A stretch of 13,965 nucleotides of DNA from Desulfobulbaceae bacterium (GCA_030633145.1 DAOVTM010000050.1:1-13965), one strand, 5' to 3'; numbered from the stretch's first letter, positions 1 through 7,240 are shown. Notes: generated by a model from the sequence alone, not told the origin. Numbers and translations: made by a program.

Positions 1-743
1 ACAAACCGATCAAAATAATTGACATACATCTGCATCTGTCCCAAGTCCTGATGGGTCAACTTGTCACGCTTGAGATCAATGAGGACATAGGAACGTAACA
101 ATCTGTTGTAGAAAACCAGATCCACATAGAAATGATCCTGATCAAAGGTAAAGCGTTTCTGACGAGCCTCGAACAGGAACCCTCTGCCCAGTTCCAGAAG
201 AAACTTTTCCAGCTTGGTGATGATGGCACTTTCCAGTTCATTCTCTGAGTACTGAGACCTTTCTTCAATGCCTAAAAACTCCAGCACCAGAGGGTTTTTC
301 AGCAGGTCTGCTGCTTTTTCCACTACCTGTCCCTCTTGTGAGAGGCGACGAATATCATCGTGGTTACGGCTTAAAGCCAACCTTTCATAAAGGGAGCTTG
401 AAATCTGCCGATCAAGGGTGCGGACGCTCCAGCTATTTTCCTCTGTCTCTATTTCGTAAAAGCGACGCTCGTCAACATTATCAATGGTTAACAGAACGAC
501 ATAATGGGACCAACTCAGTGTTAATTTTACGAATAGCCTTTGAAGAAATTCCGGCCAGTCGGCCAACTCAGAAATCGCAGACAGTGTCTGCGTAATTGGT
601 AGTCCTTCATTCCGGGCAGGTAATTTCGCAGACAGTGTCTGCGAAATCTCCCGGTAACTGAGATAGAACTTCCGACAGGTCTCCAGATTTCTGGGGGAAA
701 AGCCTCTGTCATACCTTAAACCCCATCCGTGTAAGATGCCCAT
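1..743 (-). CDS. DUF1016/YhcG-family PD-(D/E)XK nuclease domain protein, partial at window edge
   Basis: Open frame from ATG at 743 running off the window start; 247 codons are visible. It encodes a YhcG/DUF1016-type protein, a family with a C-terminal PD-(D/E)XK nuclease fold that often sits inside type I restriction operons. Visible landmarks are GFSPRNLETCRKFYLSY (residues 14-30), LSWSHYVVLL (76-85), SSLYERLALSRN (116-127), and the nuclease core FLLELGRGFLFEARQKRF (181-198), then FYVDLVFYNR (205-214) and LIDLK (221-225). D208 and D223/K225 are the likely catalytic residues. Two QTLSA segments (35-39, 52-56) are encoded by identical palindromes. The ATG follows an in-frame TGA directly, and GGAGGAGAAGG lies just upstream. 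The start overlaps the end of hsdM by 35 bases. Relatives normally have about 60 or more extra N-terminal residues before GFSxRNL, so this copy looks N-terminally truncated. The family call is strong; function in the cell is not shown. Confidence 0.88.
   Translation of the reverse strand, partial: MGILHGWGLRYDRGFSPRNLETCRKFYLSYREISQTLSAKLPARNEGLPITQTLSAISELADWPEFLQRLFVKLTLSWSHYVVLLTIDNVDERRFYEIETEENSWSVRTLDRQISSSLYERLALSRNHDDIRRLSQEGQVVEKAADLLKNPLVLEFLGIEERSQYSENELESAIITKLEKFLLELGRGFLFEARQKRFTFDQDHFYVDLVFYNRLLRSYVLIDLKRDKLTHQDLGQMQMYVNYFDRF
576..592. repeat. 17-bp palindrome, copy 1, inside the DUF1016 gene
   Basis: CGCAGACAGTGTCTGCG is a perfect palindrome with 8-base arms and a one-base centre. 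On the coding (minus) strand it spells QTLSA in frame. A second copy lies 51 bases away, exactly 17 codons, in the same frame. Confidence 0.85.
623..647. repeat. 25-bp palindrome, copy 2, inside the DUF1016 gene
   Basis: The same 17-bp core as at 576-592, here extended to 12-base perfect arms (ATTTCGCAGACA and its complement) around a single G. It encodes the first QTLSA of the protein. Strong hairpin potential in mRNA and DNA. Confidence 0.85.
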
Positions 744-2889
744 TCACCTTCTCCTCCAACCCGGCAACCCGCTCAGTCATCTCCGGCAGAGCCACCTGAT
801 ATCGCTCGGCAAGATCTTTCACCCGTCCGGTAAGTGCCTGACTGATGCGGTCAATCTCACCATGAATGGCAATGTCGAGGGTCGTCAGCCACTTGTCATC
901 AACCACCAGTCTCTTCACCTCAACGGGAGTCAATTCAGGATATTTCTCATAGGCAAGCAGATCAAGCCTCTTTTCCGTCTCTTTGATCTTCTTCCTGAGA
1001 CCAGTGCGCTGTTTGTCTAACTGCCTCCACTGTTTGAGGACTTTTCCGTCATCCCTATAAGAGCTGTCACCCTTGATTTCTTTAAGCCGTTTTGTGACCC
1101 CACCTTTATTGATTTTATCCAATTCTGCGAAGGCTCCGTCTTCGCATCCATGCTCTTCCTCAAGTTCTGTTATGGCGGCAGCAACGGTTTCCAGTTCGCT
1201 CTGCAACATGTCAATTTCGGCCTGTTCTTTTGCAAAATAGCGAGCAACGATAAATGGCTTTGGCACAAGATCACAAGCCCAGCCCTTATCCTTTGTCTTG
1301 CCTTTATTTGTACCGCTTTTAACGGTTTCAATCACCCTATGGGTCTTTGCCAACCAGCCGTCAGCGGCGATAAGGTAACAGTCATCCTGCATGGTCTCTG
1401 CCCAATAGTCCATAAGATGCTGATAGACTGCATAGGCATCAAGTAATGGTTGCCCTTTGTAGTGTCCAAGCAGGTATCCAGAAAGTTCATGGATGATATG
1501 CTTGGGCAAACAGTCCTGCTCCAGGACACGCATATTTGCGGCAGCAAGAATGCGCCAGAGCGCAAAGTGGCTATTTGCAGCTTCAATAAAATCTCCAAAT
1601 TGCTGATGCCCGTGAATGGTGGCCTTGAGGCTGTCCGCTTCCACGACAAGATCGTGATAACCCGGTCGGTTATCCGTGAACAGGGTGGCACGCAGATCAG
1701 GGCAAACCTCCCAATATTCGGTAAGGGCATCGATATCACGGGTGGGAATACCACCGTTCAGGTGTCCGTCAATGTCCTGCACATCCTCAGCCTCACGGGT
1801 ATCAATGTAGCGGGGCAGGTTGAGGTTGTACTCGTTCTTTTCAATCTCATCAAAGGGGACAAGGCGGGAAAAGCCGTTGCGGGCGGCGGCGTTTTCCTTG
1901 TCCAGGACAAGAATACAGGCCGGGATGCCGGTTCCGTAAAAGAGATTGGCAGGCAGGCCGATGATCCCCTTTAAATAACCGGAGCGGACAAGTTGCTTCC
2001 GAATGATTGCCTCGGCATTGCCCCGGAAAAGAACGCCATGGGGGAGAATGCAGGCTCCCTTGCCCTCAGTTTTCATGGAGCGGATGATATGGAGAAGATA
2101 GGCATAGTCACCCTGTTTTGCGGGAGGTTCACCCCAGGCAAAACGCTGAAAGGTATCGGTTGCAGGGGTAAGGCCGGTGCTCCAGGTCTTGTCGGAGAAT
2201 GGCGGATTGGCAGTGGTTACATCCTTTTCCTGCCCTTCAAGGGTGATGTGTTGTTTGCCTGCCTCGGCAGCGACCTTGAGGAGCAATGAACCGGAACCAC
2301 AGGTGGGGTCGTAGGCCGTGGTACTGGCGACCACATTATCCGGCGCAATACCGATAACCTTGGCAATAATCCGGCTGACCTCTGACGGGGTGTAGAACTG
2401 CCCCTTACTCTTGCCACTCTCAGTGGCAAAATGACGCATGAGAAACTCATAAGCATCGCCGAGAATGTCGTCGTTGTCCGCCCTGTTTTGGGAAAAGTCC
2501 AAGCCTGGATTTTCAAAGATGGAAACAAGATTGGTGAGACGTTCGACCATCGCCTTACCCTCGCCCAGCTTGTTCGGGTCGTTAAAGTCCGGGAAGTCGG
2601 TGCGTGCAAGGCGGGAATTTGCGTCGATGAGCGGTTGAATGACCTGGGTGTTGATCTTGCCGCCGATGTCACTCGTTCCTTTCAGGGCCACCATGTCTGT
2701 GAAACTGGCACCCGGTGGAATAGTGACCGGCGGCTTGAAGTCGTCGGAGTCGCCGTACTTGTCAGAGATATATTTGATAAACAGCATGAACAGGACATAG
2801 TCCTTATACTGGCTGGCATCCATGCCACCCCGCAGTTCATCGCAGGATGCCCAGAGGGAGGAGTAGAGTTCTGATTTTTTTATGGCCAT
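709..2889 (-). CDS. hsdM: Type I restriction-modification methyltransferase subunit HsdM, with apparent internal deletions
   Basis: 726 residues. HsdM is the N6-adenine methyltransferase subunit of type I restriction systems and works with HsdS (specificity) and HsdR (translocase/nuclease), neither visible here. Landmarks: N-terminal helical domain MAIKKSELYSSLWASCDELR and SQYKDYVLFMLFIKYISDKY (1-45), SAM site GQFYTPSEVSRII (163-175) and motif I DPTCGSGSLLLKVA (194-207), catalytic NPPF (228-231), YAYLLHIIRSMK (262-273), then a long C-terminal region with a coiled coil (about 550-650) ending GHLTRMGF. The start at 2889 gives the conserved N-terminus; an upstream in-frame ATG at 2955 would read through a repeat and is rejected. 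Two blocks expected in relatives seem absent: about 45-50 residues between EKDVTTA (221-227) and NPPF, including the usual GLARMNM segment, and about 40 residues between AARNG (335-339) and FSRLVPFDEI. Both are in frame. The first would remove motifs between SAM motif I and motif IV, so activity is doubtful. Confidence 0.9.
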   Translation of the reverse strand: MAIKKSELYSSLWASCDELRGGMDASQYKDYVLFMLFIKYISDKYGDSDDFKPPVTIPPGASFTDMVALKGTSDIGGKINTQVIQPLIDANSRLARTDFPDFNDPNKLGEGKAMVERLTNLVSIFENPGLDFSQNRADNDDILGDAYEFLMRHFATESGKSKGQFYTPSEVSRIIAKVIGIAPDNVVASTTAYDPTCGSGSLLLKVAAEAGKQHITLEGQEKDVTTANPPFSDKTWSTGLTPATDTFQRFAWGEPPAKQGDYAYLLHIIRSMKTEGKGACILPHGVLFRGNAEAIIRKQLVRSGYLKGIIGLPANLFYGTGIPACILVLDKENAAARNGFSRLVPFDEIEKNEYNLNLPRYIDTREAEDVQDIDGHLNGGIPTRDIDALTEYWEVCPDLRATLFTDNRPGYHDLVVEADSLKATIHGHQQFGDFIEAANSHFALWRILAAANMRVLEQDCLPKHIIHELSGYLLGHYKGQPLLDAYAVYQHLMDYWAETMQDDCYLIAADGWLAKTHRVIETVKSGTNKGKTKDKGWACDLVPKPFIVARYFAKEQAEIDMLQSELETVAAAITELEEEHGCEDGAFAELDKINKGGVTKRLKEIKGDSSYRDDGKVLKQWRQLDKQRTGLRKKIKETEKRLDLLAYEKYPELTPVEVKRLVVDDKWLTTLDIAIHGEIDRISQALTGRVKDLAERYQVALPEMTERVAGLEEKVNGHLTRMGFKV
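747..757 (-). promoter_or_regulatory. Shine-Dalgarno-like site for the DUF1016 gene
   Basis: On the minus strand GGAGGAGAAGG stands immediately before TGA-ATG, with the GGAGGAG core 7 bases from the ATG at 743. It is the reason for choosing this start. The same bases encode the LEEKV stretch of the HsdM C-terminus, so the match may be partly fortuitous; it would still allow coupled translation from hsdM. Confidence 0.5.
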
Positions 2890-2909
2890 TGTTTTGAGTT
2901 GATTTGTAT

Positions 2910-2954
2910 CGCTGGAGCGTCCAGATACCGTTCCCACGCAGGAGCATGGGAACA
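2910..2954 (-). repeat. GTTCCCACGC-type palindromic intergenic repeat, copy A
   Basis: The core at 2930-2953 reads GTTCCCACGC, 4 bases, GCATGGGAAC. It is followed on the minus strand by GGTATCTGGACGCTCC. This 45-bp unit matches the one at 7008-7055 in opposite orientation, apart from one T/A change in each hairpin loop. It lies between the tRNA-Ser gene and hsdM. Confidence 0.85.
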
Positions 2955-2985
2955 AGAGGAAAGAGTTTAAACTCCGTGTTTAACA

Positions 2986-3075
2986 TGGCGGAGGGACAGG
3001 GATTCGAACCCTGGGAGGAGTCGCCCCCTCAACGGTTTTCGAGACCGTCCCGTTCAGCCACTCCGGCATCCCACC
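2986..3075 (-). tRNA. tRNA-Ser (anticodon CGA)
   Basis: A 90-base class II tRNA with encoded CCA (2986-2988). On the minus strand: acceptor GGTGGGA, D-arm GCCGGAGTGGCTGAACGG, anticodon stem-loop ACGGT-CTCGAAA-ACCGT with anticodon CGA (reads UCG), long variable arm GAGGGGGCGACTCCTC typical of serine tRNAs, T-arm CAGGG-TTCGAAT-CCCTG, acceptor TCCCTCC, discriminator G, CCA. The acceptor stem has one U-U mismatch at pair 3:70. Its 3' end faces the restriction-modification genes. Confidence 0.95.
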
Positions 3076-3097
3076 GTGTTTTGCTTGCTGACCTTTA

Positions 3098-3126
3098 TTG
3101 ATACCTGTAAAATCTGTTTTAGTCAA
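3098..3126 (-). promoter_or_regulatory. Putative sigma-70 promoter of tRNA-Ser
   Basis: On the minus strand, TTGACT (3126-3121), a 17-base spacer, and TATCAA (3103-3098), about 22 bases upstream of the mature tRNA 5' end. The -35 is 5/6 to consensus and the -10 is 4/6. Confidence 0.5.
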
Positions 3127-3139
3127 CAGTAACAAACAA

Positions 3140-3168
3140 TTGACAAGTGCGGAAATAATTAATACACT
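3140..3168 (+). promoter_or_regulatory. Putative sigma-70 promoter for the lipoprotein-recC genes
   Basis: Perfect TTGACA (3140-3145), 17-base spacer, TACACT (3163-3168, 4/6 to consensus). It lies 38 bases before the chosen start codon at 3206 and is back to back with the tRNA promoter. Confidence 0.55.
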
Positions 3169-3205
3169 GAACAAAAATCACCCCATCTTTCAGAAGAGGA
3201 TTATA

Positions 3206-3703
3206 ATGTTCAAAACGCTTAACCGGACATCTGTCCTGCTCCTTTGTTTTTTTGCAACCTCGCTGCTGCTTTCAAGCTGTGCCTGGCTCAATCTGGGCAA
3301 GGAAAGCCCGACCGTTACCGTTGCCGATCTCCAGCTCCAGGAAATCAAAGGGCTGGAGACCATCTTTCTCCTGGAATTACGGGTTATTAATCCCGGCGAC
3401 ACTCCCCTCGAGATAAACGGACTTAACTGCACCCTCAAGATTGATGGCAAAGATTTTGCCACAGGTATCACCTCCCAGCAGACCACCATCCCCGCCTATG
3501 GCACCTCCACAGTGCCGGTGATGGTCTATGCCTCCATGTTTGAGATCGTCAGCTCGGTTATCCAGTTCCTGCAAGGGGGCGAGTCCGGTTCCACCCTGAA
3601 AACACCCATGACATACAAGCTGAGCGGCAAGATTATTTTTGACAAGCGATGGGGCAGCGGGACGTATCCCTTTCAATCATCAGGCCAACTGTCGCTTGAT
3701 TGA
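3206..3703 (+). CDS. LEA14-like (LEA type 2 family) lipoprotein
   Basis: 165 residues from ATG at 3206, preceded by AGAAGAGGA. An upstream ATG at 3098 is in frame but lies before the promoter and would bury the signal peptide, so it is rejected. The N-terminus is a lipoprotein signal peptide: basic MFKTLNR, a hydrophobic stretch, and lipobox LSSC with the acylated cysteine at residue 25. The mature part (about 33-165) has the LEA_2/WHy pattern: alternating beta strands with VTVADLQLQEIKGLE, FLLELRVINPGDTPLEINGL, ATGITSQQTTIPAYGTSTVPV. This family is a small immunoglobulin-like beta sandwich, often tethered to a membrane; a precise role is not known. It probably sits at the inner face of the outer membrane or in the periplasm. 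recC follows closely, so the two may share a transcript without sharing a function. Confidence 0.8.
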   Translation: MFKTLNRTSVLLLCFFATSLLLSSCAWLNLGKESPTVTVADLQLQEIKGLETIFLLELRVINPGDTPLEINGLNCTLKIDGKDFATGITSQQTTIPAYGTSTVPVMVYASMFEIVSSVIQFLQGGESGSTLKTPMTYKLSGKIIFDKRWGSGTYPFQSSGQLSLD

Positions 3704-3739
3704 TTTGAGCTGTTGTCTTCCCTCTACCCGGAGCTGCCA

Positions 3740-6700
3740 GTGAATCTCTACCAGTCAAACCTGCTGGAAAAACTGTTTGAGGAGCTGTCTATAACCCTGG
3801 CCGCCCCCCTGCCCGATCCCCTTGCCCCGGAAATCATTGTGGTGCAAAATCCGGGTATGGGCCGCTGGCTCTCCCAGCGTATTGCCGTGCAGACCGGTAT
3901 CAGTGCCAATCTCCAGTTCCCCCTGCCCGGCTCCTTTATCCGGGAGCTTTTTGTACAGACTCTGGGGGGGCTGCCTGACTGCTCTGATTTTGATCAGGAT
4001 GTCCTGTTCTGGCGTGTTCTGGAAAAGCTCAGCCAATTGCTGAATGAGCCTTGCATGACGGAAATCAACGGCTATCTTGCTCAAGACCGGGACGGCAGCA
4101 GGAAATTTCAGCTGGCGGAAAAGATAACTGACCTCCTTGACCAGTATCTTGTCTATCGGCCCGATCTGATCCACAACTGGCAGCAAGGCAGGGAGGAACA
4201 CTGGCAGGCCGTACTCTGGCGGTCATTGACAGAGGAGGGGAGCGGGTTGCACCGGGCAGATTTACTGTTTCGTTTTGAGGAACAGGCACAAAAGGGCGCA
4301 CTGCAAACCGACACCCTGCCGCAACGGGTCTGCCTGTTCGGGATCAACTCCCTGGCTCCTGCCTATCTGCGGGTGATTGAGCTGATCAGCCCGCATTGCG
4401 AGATCCACATCTTTCATCTCAGTCCCTGTTGTCATCTCTGGGATGATATCCTGCCCGAGCGAACCCTGGCCCGGAAACGAAGGGAGCGGGACAGCAGCGA
4501 AAACTCCGACGAGTACTACACCAGCGGCAACCCGCTGCTGGCCTCCATGGGCAGGGTGGGTAAAGATTTTTTCCGTCAGCTCATGGAGCTGCAGCCCATT
4601 GACAGACAGCTTTATGCCAGTCCTGCTGGCCCGTCTCTGCTTGGCGACATCCAGGGGGATATTCTTGATTTGATAGACAGCACCAAAGCAGACAGGATAC
4701 CCCTGGAGCCGCAGGACAACTCCATTTCTTTCCATAGCTGTCACTCGCCCATGCGCGAGGTACAGGTGTTGCACGACCGTCTGCTGGATCTCTTTGCGGC
4801 TGACCCGGAGCTGAAACCGGCAGACATTCTGGTCACTGCCCCGGATATCAATAAATACGCACCAGCAGTGGCCGGGGTCTTTGGCTCTGCCGCTGAACAT
4901 TTACGTATCCCCTGGACTATTGCTGATCGTTCCGGGAGCAGCGGACAACCGGCAGTGGATGGATTTCTCCAACTGCTGGAAATTTTTACGAGCCGATTTA
5001 CGGCCCCGGATGTAACTGGTCTGCTGGAAAACCCGGTTATTGCGGCTCGTTTTGAGTTGAGCGAGGATGACTTTTCCCTGATGCGCTCCCGTATCCATGG
5101 AGCCGGTATCCGCTGGGGTCTGGATCGGGAGCAGCGCAAAACCTTGAGCGGTGCTTGCGGCAAGACAGGGGAGCCAGAGAGTTCAGATATCCATAGTTGG
5201 GATTTCGGCATCAACCGGATGCTGATGGGCTACCTTACCGGCCCGCTGGATGCGCCCATGCTGGATATCCTGCCTGCCGGTGGAACGATCAATGATACCG
5301 GCAACTGGCTGGGCAGCCTGACCGGTTTTGTGCGCCGGTTACAGTCCTGGCAGCAGCGACTGCAAAACCGGCAAAGTCCGGCCTCCTGGAACACGATTTT
5401 ACAGGAAATTATCAGGGATTTTCTTGAGGAAGAAACCAGCAGCGCAAGCGACACGGAAGGGCTGGTGACCCTTAGGGAATCCATTGCCGATTTTAGTGGC
5501 TGGTGCGATCAGGCAGGTTTTAAAGAACCCGTCAACCTGACCCAGATTCGCAGTTATTTTGAACGGAAACTGGCAAGCCCCATGGGCGGTCAGGCCTTCC
5601 TGTCCGGTCGGGTCACCTTCTGCAACATGGTACCCATGCGCTCAGTCCCCTTTAAGGTGATCTGGCTGCTGGGTATGAACGACCGGGACTATCCCCGCTC
5701 CCAACGACCCGAACCCTTTGACATCATCGCCCAAAAGCCGCGCATGGGAGACCGCAGCCGTCGGGACGATGACCGCTATCTTTTTTTAGAGGCTCTGCTT
5801 TCCGCACGCAGCCATTTTGGCATCTCATGGGTAGGGCGTAACCAGCAGGACAACGCTGAACAGCCTCCCTCTGTGGTGGTGGCAGAGCTTAGCGATTATA
5901 TTGACCGTAGCAGAACAGCAGCAGATGATGGTTCCGCCTTTGAAGCTCTGACCACCTCCTATCCGCTGCAGCCGTTCAGTCGATTGTGTTTTTCCGAAAA
6001 TAGCAAAACCGCCTCTTATGCCGCCGAATGGCTGCCTGAAAAGGGGACAATTGATGGGGAAATCGAGACAGAACTACCCTTTTTCACCAACCCGCTCCCC
6101 GAGGAAAATCCAGCCCCGGAACAGCTTGAACTGGGAACGCTGGTGCGTTTCTGGAAATATCCAGTGCGTTTTTTTCTGACCCAGCGGCTCGGTCTGCGCC
6201 AGTACAGGGAAGATGATCTGCTGGCAGAGAGTGAGTCTTTCAGCCTGGATAACCTGCAAAACTATCTGCTGACCCAGGACATCATTGAAGAGCTGTTGTC
6301 CGGCAGTGAACAGGAACCGCTGCCCGCATTTTACCGAATGAGTAGTGCAGCCGAGCTGCCAGGTGGTGAGTTTGGCACCTTACTATACGAAGATCAGTAT
6401 GCGGCAGGGCAGGAACTAATCCTTCAACTGGAACAGTTGGTTGGGGAACCCGTGGATTCGGTTGCAGTCAAGCTGGATTTTGATGATTGTCCACTCCAGC
6501 TCTGCGGTCGCCTCGCCTCCCTGTACCGGGTCGGTCGGGTCAGCTTTCGTCCAGCAACGATTAAGGCAAATGATTATCTCAGCTTATGGGTTCATCATCT
6601 GGTTTTGCTGCTGGTGCGGCCTGCCGGGGTCGAGCCGGTTTCCATCCATCTGGGTAAGGATCAGGTGGTTTGTTTCAGGGAGGTGGAGAATCCGGGAGCA

Positions 6701-6991
6701 TACCTGGTTGAACTGCTCAACCTCTACCGGTACGGGATGCTGGAGCCGCTTCACTTTTATCCTAAGAGCAGCTATGCCTATGCGGATGCGATACATAAGA
6801 AGGGAAAAGATAGAGCGTCTGCATGGATGGCGGCACGCAAAGCCTGGTTGCCTGGGTTTAATGACTTTCCCGGTGAGGGGGATGACCAGGAGTATGAAAT
6901 CGCCCTGCGGGGACAGGAACCGCTGGATGACCGATTTGAAGAATTGGCTGACCTTTTTAATCCCATTCTTGATCATTTGGAGCCGGTGTAA
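3740..6991 (+). CDS. recC: RecC, exodeoxyribonuclease V gamma subunit
   Basis: About 1083 residues from GTG at 3740; E. coli RecC has 1122. RecC is the scaffold of the RecBCD helicase-nuclease that processes double-strand ends and recognises Chi; its own helicase and nuclease folds are inactive. The N-terminus NLYQSNLLEKLFEEL, then VVQNPGMGRWLSQRIA and GISANLQFPLPGSFI, follows the E. coli protein. A central block is highly conserved: FCNMVPMRSVPFKVIWLLGM, NDRDYP, QKPRMGDRSRRDDDRYLFLE, then GRNQQDN and PSVVVAEL (roughly residues 630-720). The C-terminal nuclease-like part begins near LGTLVRFWKYPVRFFLTQRL. GTG at 3740 has GGAG 6 bases upstream and gives the usual N-terminus; TTG at 3713 is in frame and would add nine residues without a good ribosome site. 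recB and recD, commonly adjacent, do not follow; a repeat-rich gap does. Confidence 0.95.
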   Translation: MNLYQSNLLEKLFEELSITLAAPLPDPLAPEIIVVQNPGMGRWLSQRIAVQTGISANLQFPLPGSFIRELFVQTLGGLPDCSDFDQDVLFWRVLEKLSQLLNEPCMTEINGYLAQDRDGSRKFQLAEKITDLLDQYLVYRPDLIHNWQQGREEHWQAVLWRSLTEEGSGLHRADLLFRFEEQAQKGALQTDTLPQRVCLFGINSLAPAYLRVIELISPHCEIHIFHLSPCCHLWDDILPERTLARKRRERDSSENSDEYYTSGNPLLASMGRVGKDFFRQLMELQPIDRQLYASPAGPSLLGDIQGDILDLIDSTKADRIPLEPQDNSISFHSCHSPMREVQVLHDRLLDLFAADPELKPADILVTAPDINKYAPAVAGVFGSAAEHLRIPWTIADRSGSSGQPAVDGFLQLLEIFTSRFTAPDVTGLLENPVIAARFELSEDDFSLMRSRIHGAGIRWGLDREQRKTLSGACGKTGEPESSDIHSWDFGINRMLMGYLTGPLDAPMLDILPAGGTINDTGNWLGSLTGFVRRLQSWQQRLQNRQSPASWNTILQEIIRDFLEEETSSASDTEGLVTLRESIADFSGWCDQAGFKEPVNLTQIRSYFERKLASPMGGQAFLSGRVTFCNMVPMRSVPFKVIWLLGMNDRDYPRSQRPEPFDIIAQKPRMGDRSRRDDDRYLFLEALLSARSHFGISWVGRNQQDNAEQPPSVVVAELSDYIDRSRTAADDGSAFEALTTSYPLQPFSRLCFSENSKTASYAAEWLPEKGTIDGEIETELPFFTNPLPEENPAPEQLELGTLVRFWKYPVRFFLTQRLGLRQYREDDLLAESESFSLDNLQNYLLTQDIIEELLSGSEQEPLPAFYRMSSAAELPGGEFGTLLYEDQYAAGQELILQLEQLVGEPVDSVAVKLDFDDCPLQLCGRLASLYRVGRVSFRPATIKANDYLSLWVHHLVLLLVRPAGVEPVSIHLGKDQVVCFREVENPGAYLVELLNLYRYGMLEPLHFYPKSSYAYADAIHKKGKDRASAWMAARKAWLPGFNDFPGEGDDQEYEIALRGQEPLDDRFEELADLFNPILDHLEPV

Positions 6992-7007
6992 GATGAATAG
7001 TTACCCT

Positions 7008-7055
7008 CGTTCCCATGCTCCAGCGTGGGAACGGTATCTGGACGCTCCTGCGTCC
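7008..7055 (+). repeat. GTTCCCACGC-type palindromic intergenic repeat, copy B
   Basis: Two adjacent hairpins. The first (7009-7032) reads GTTCCCATGC, 4 bases, GCGTGGGAAC; the second (7040-7055) is GGACGC-TCCT-GCGTCC. They are joined by GGTATCT. The unit begins 17 bases after the recC stop and matches copy A at 2910-2954 in reverse orientation. Confidence 0.88.
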
Positions 7056-7240
7056 TGTTGCTACCACTGGATTGGCATTTTAAGGTTGCCACAGACGGAG
7101 TATAGCAGGCTCGCTTACCTGGAGCATAGGAACCAATGGCAATTTTCTTTTCGGCTGGATGCGCCTACGGCATTCCCGCCCTACACTGTAACCAGTATAA
7201 CGGATTAAATCCGCCCGCAGGGCGATATGTTTAACCTTAT
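7056..7240. other. Gene-free spacer with degenerate repeat remnants
   Basis: No credible gene. A half copy GGAGCATAGGAACC (7121-7134) is the near-complement of the start of copy B. Further on, GGCTGGATGCGCCTACGGCATTCCCGCCCTACA-like sequence (about 7155-7187) has the look of another REP-like intergenic element, and GGATTAAATCC and CGCCC-GCA-GGGCG form short dyads near 7202-7224. The frame that continues here from inside recC (6441-7208) is a shadow. Confidence 0.4.

Noticed and set aside
2890..2955. HsdM start at ATG 2955
   Set aside because: It adds 22 residues encoded by the palindromic repeat; the family N-terminus MAIKKSELY begins at 2889.
2962..2976. GAGTTTAAACTC palindrome as a terminator for tRNA-Ser
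   Set aside because: AT-rich short dyad without a stable GC stem or following T run.
2904..3174. ORFs on both strands crossing the tRNA (plus-strand protein with GQGFEPWEE, minus-strand protein with MPEWLNGTVSKTVEG)
   Set aside because: These are the usual spurious translations of a serine tRNA; the tRNA structure explains the sequence.
6441..7208. Long plus-strand ORF overlapping the recC end and the repeats
   Set aside because: Out-of-frame shadow of recC that continues by chance into repeat DNA; no family features.
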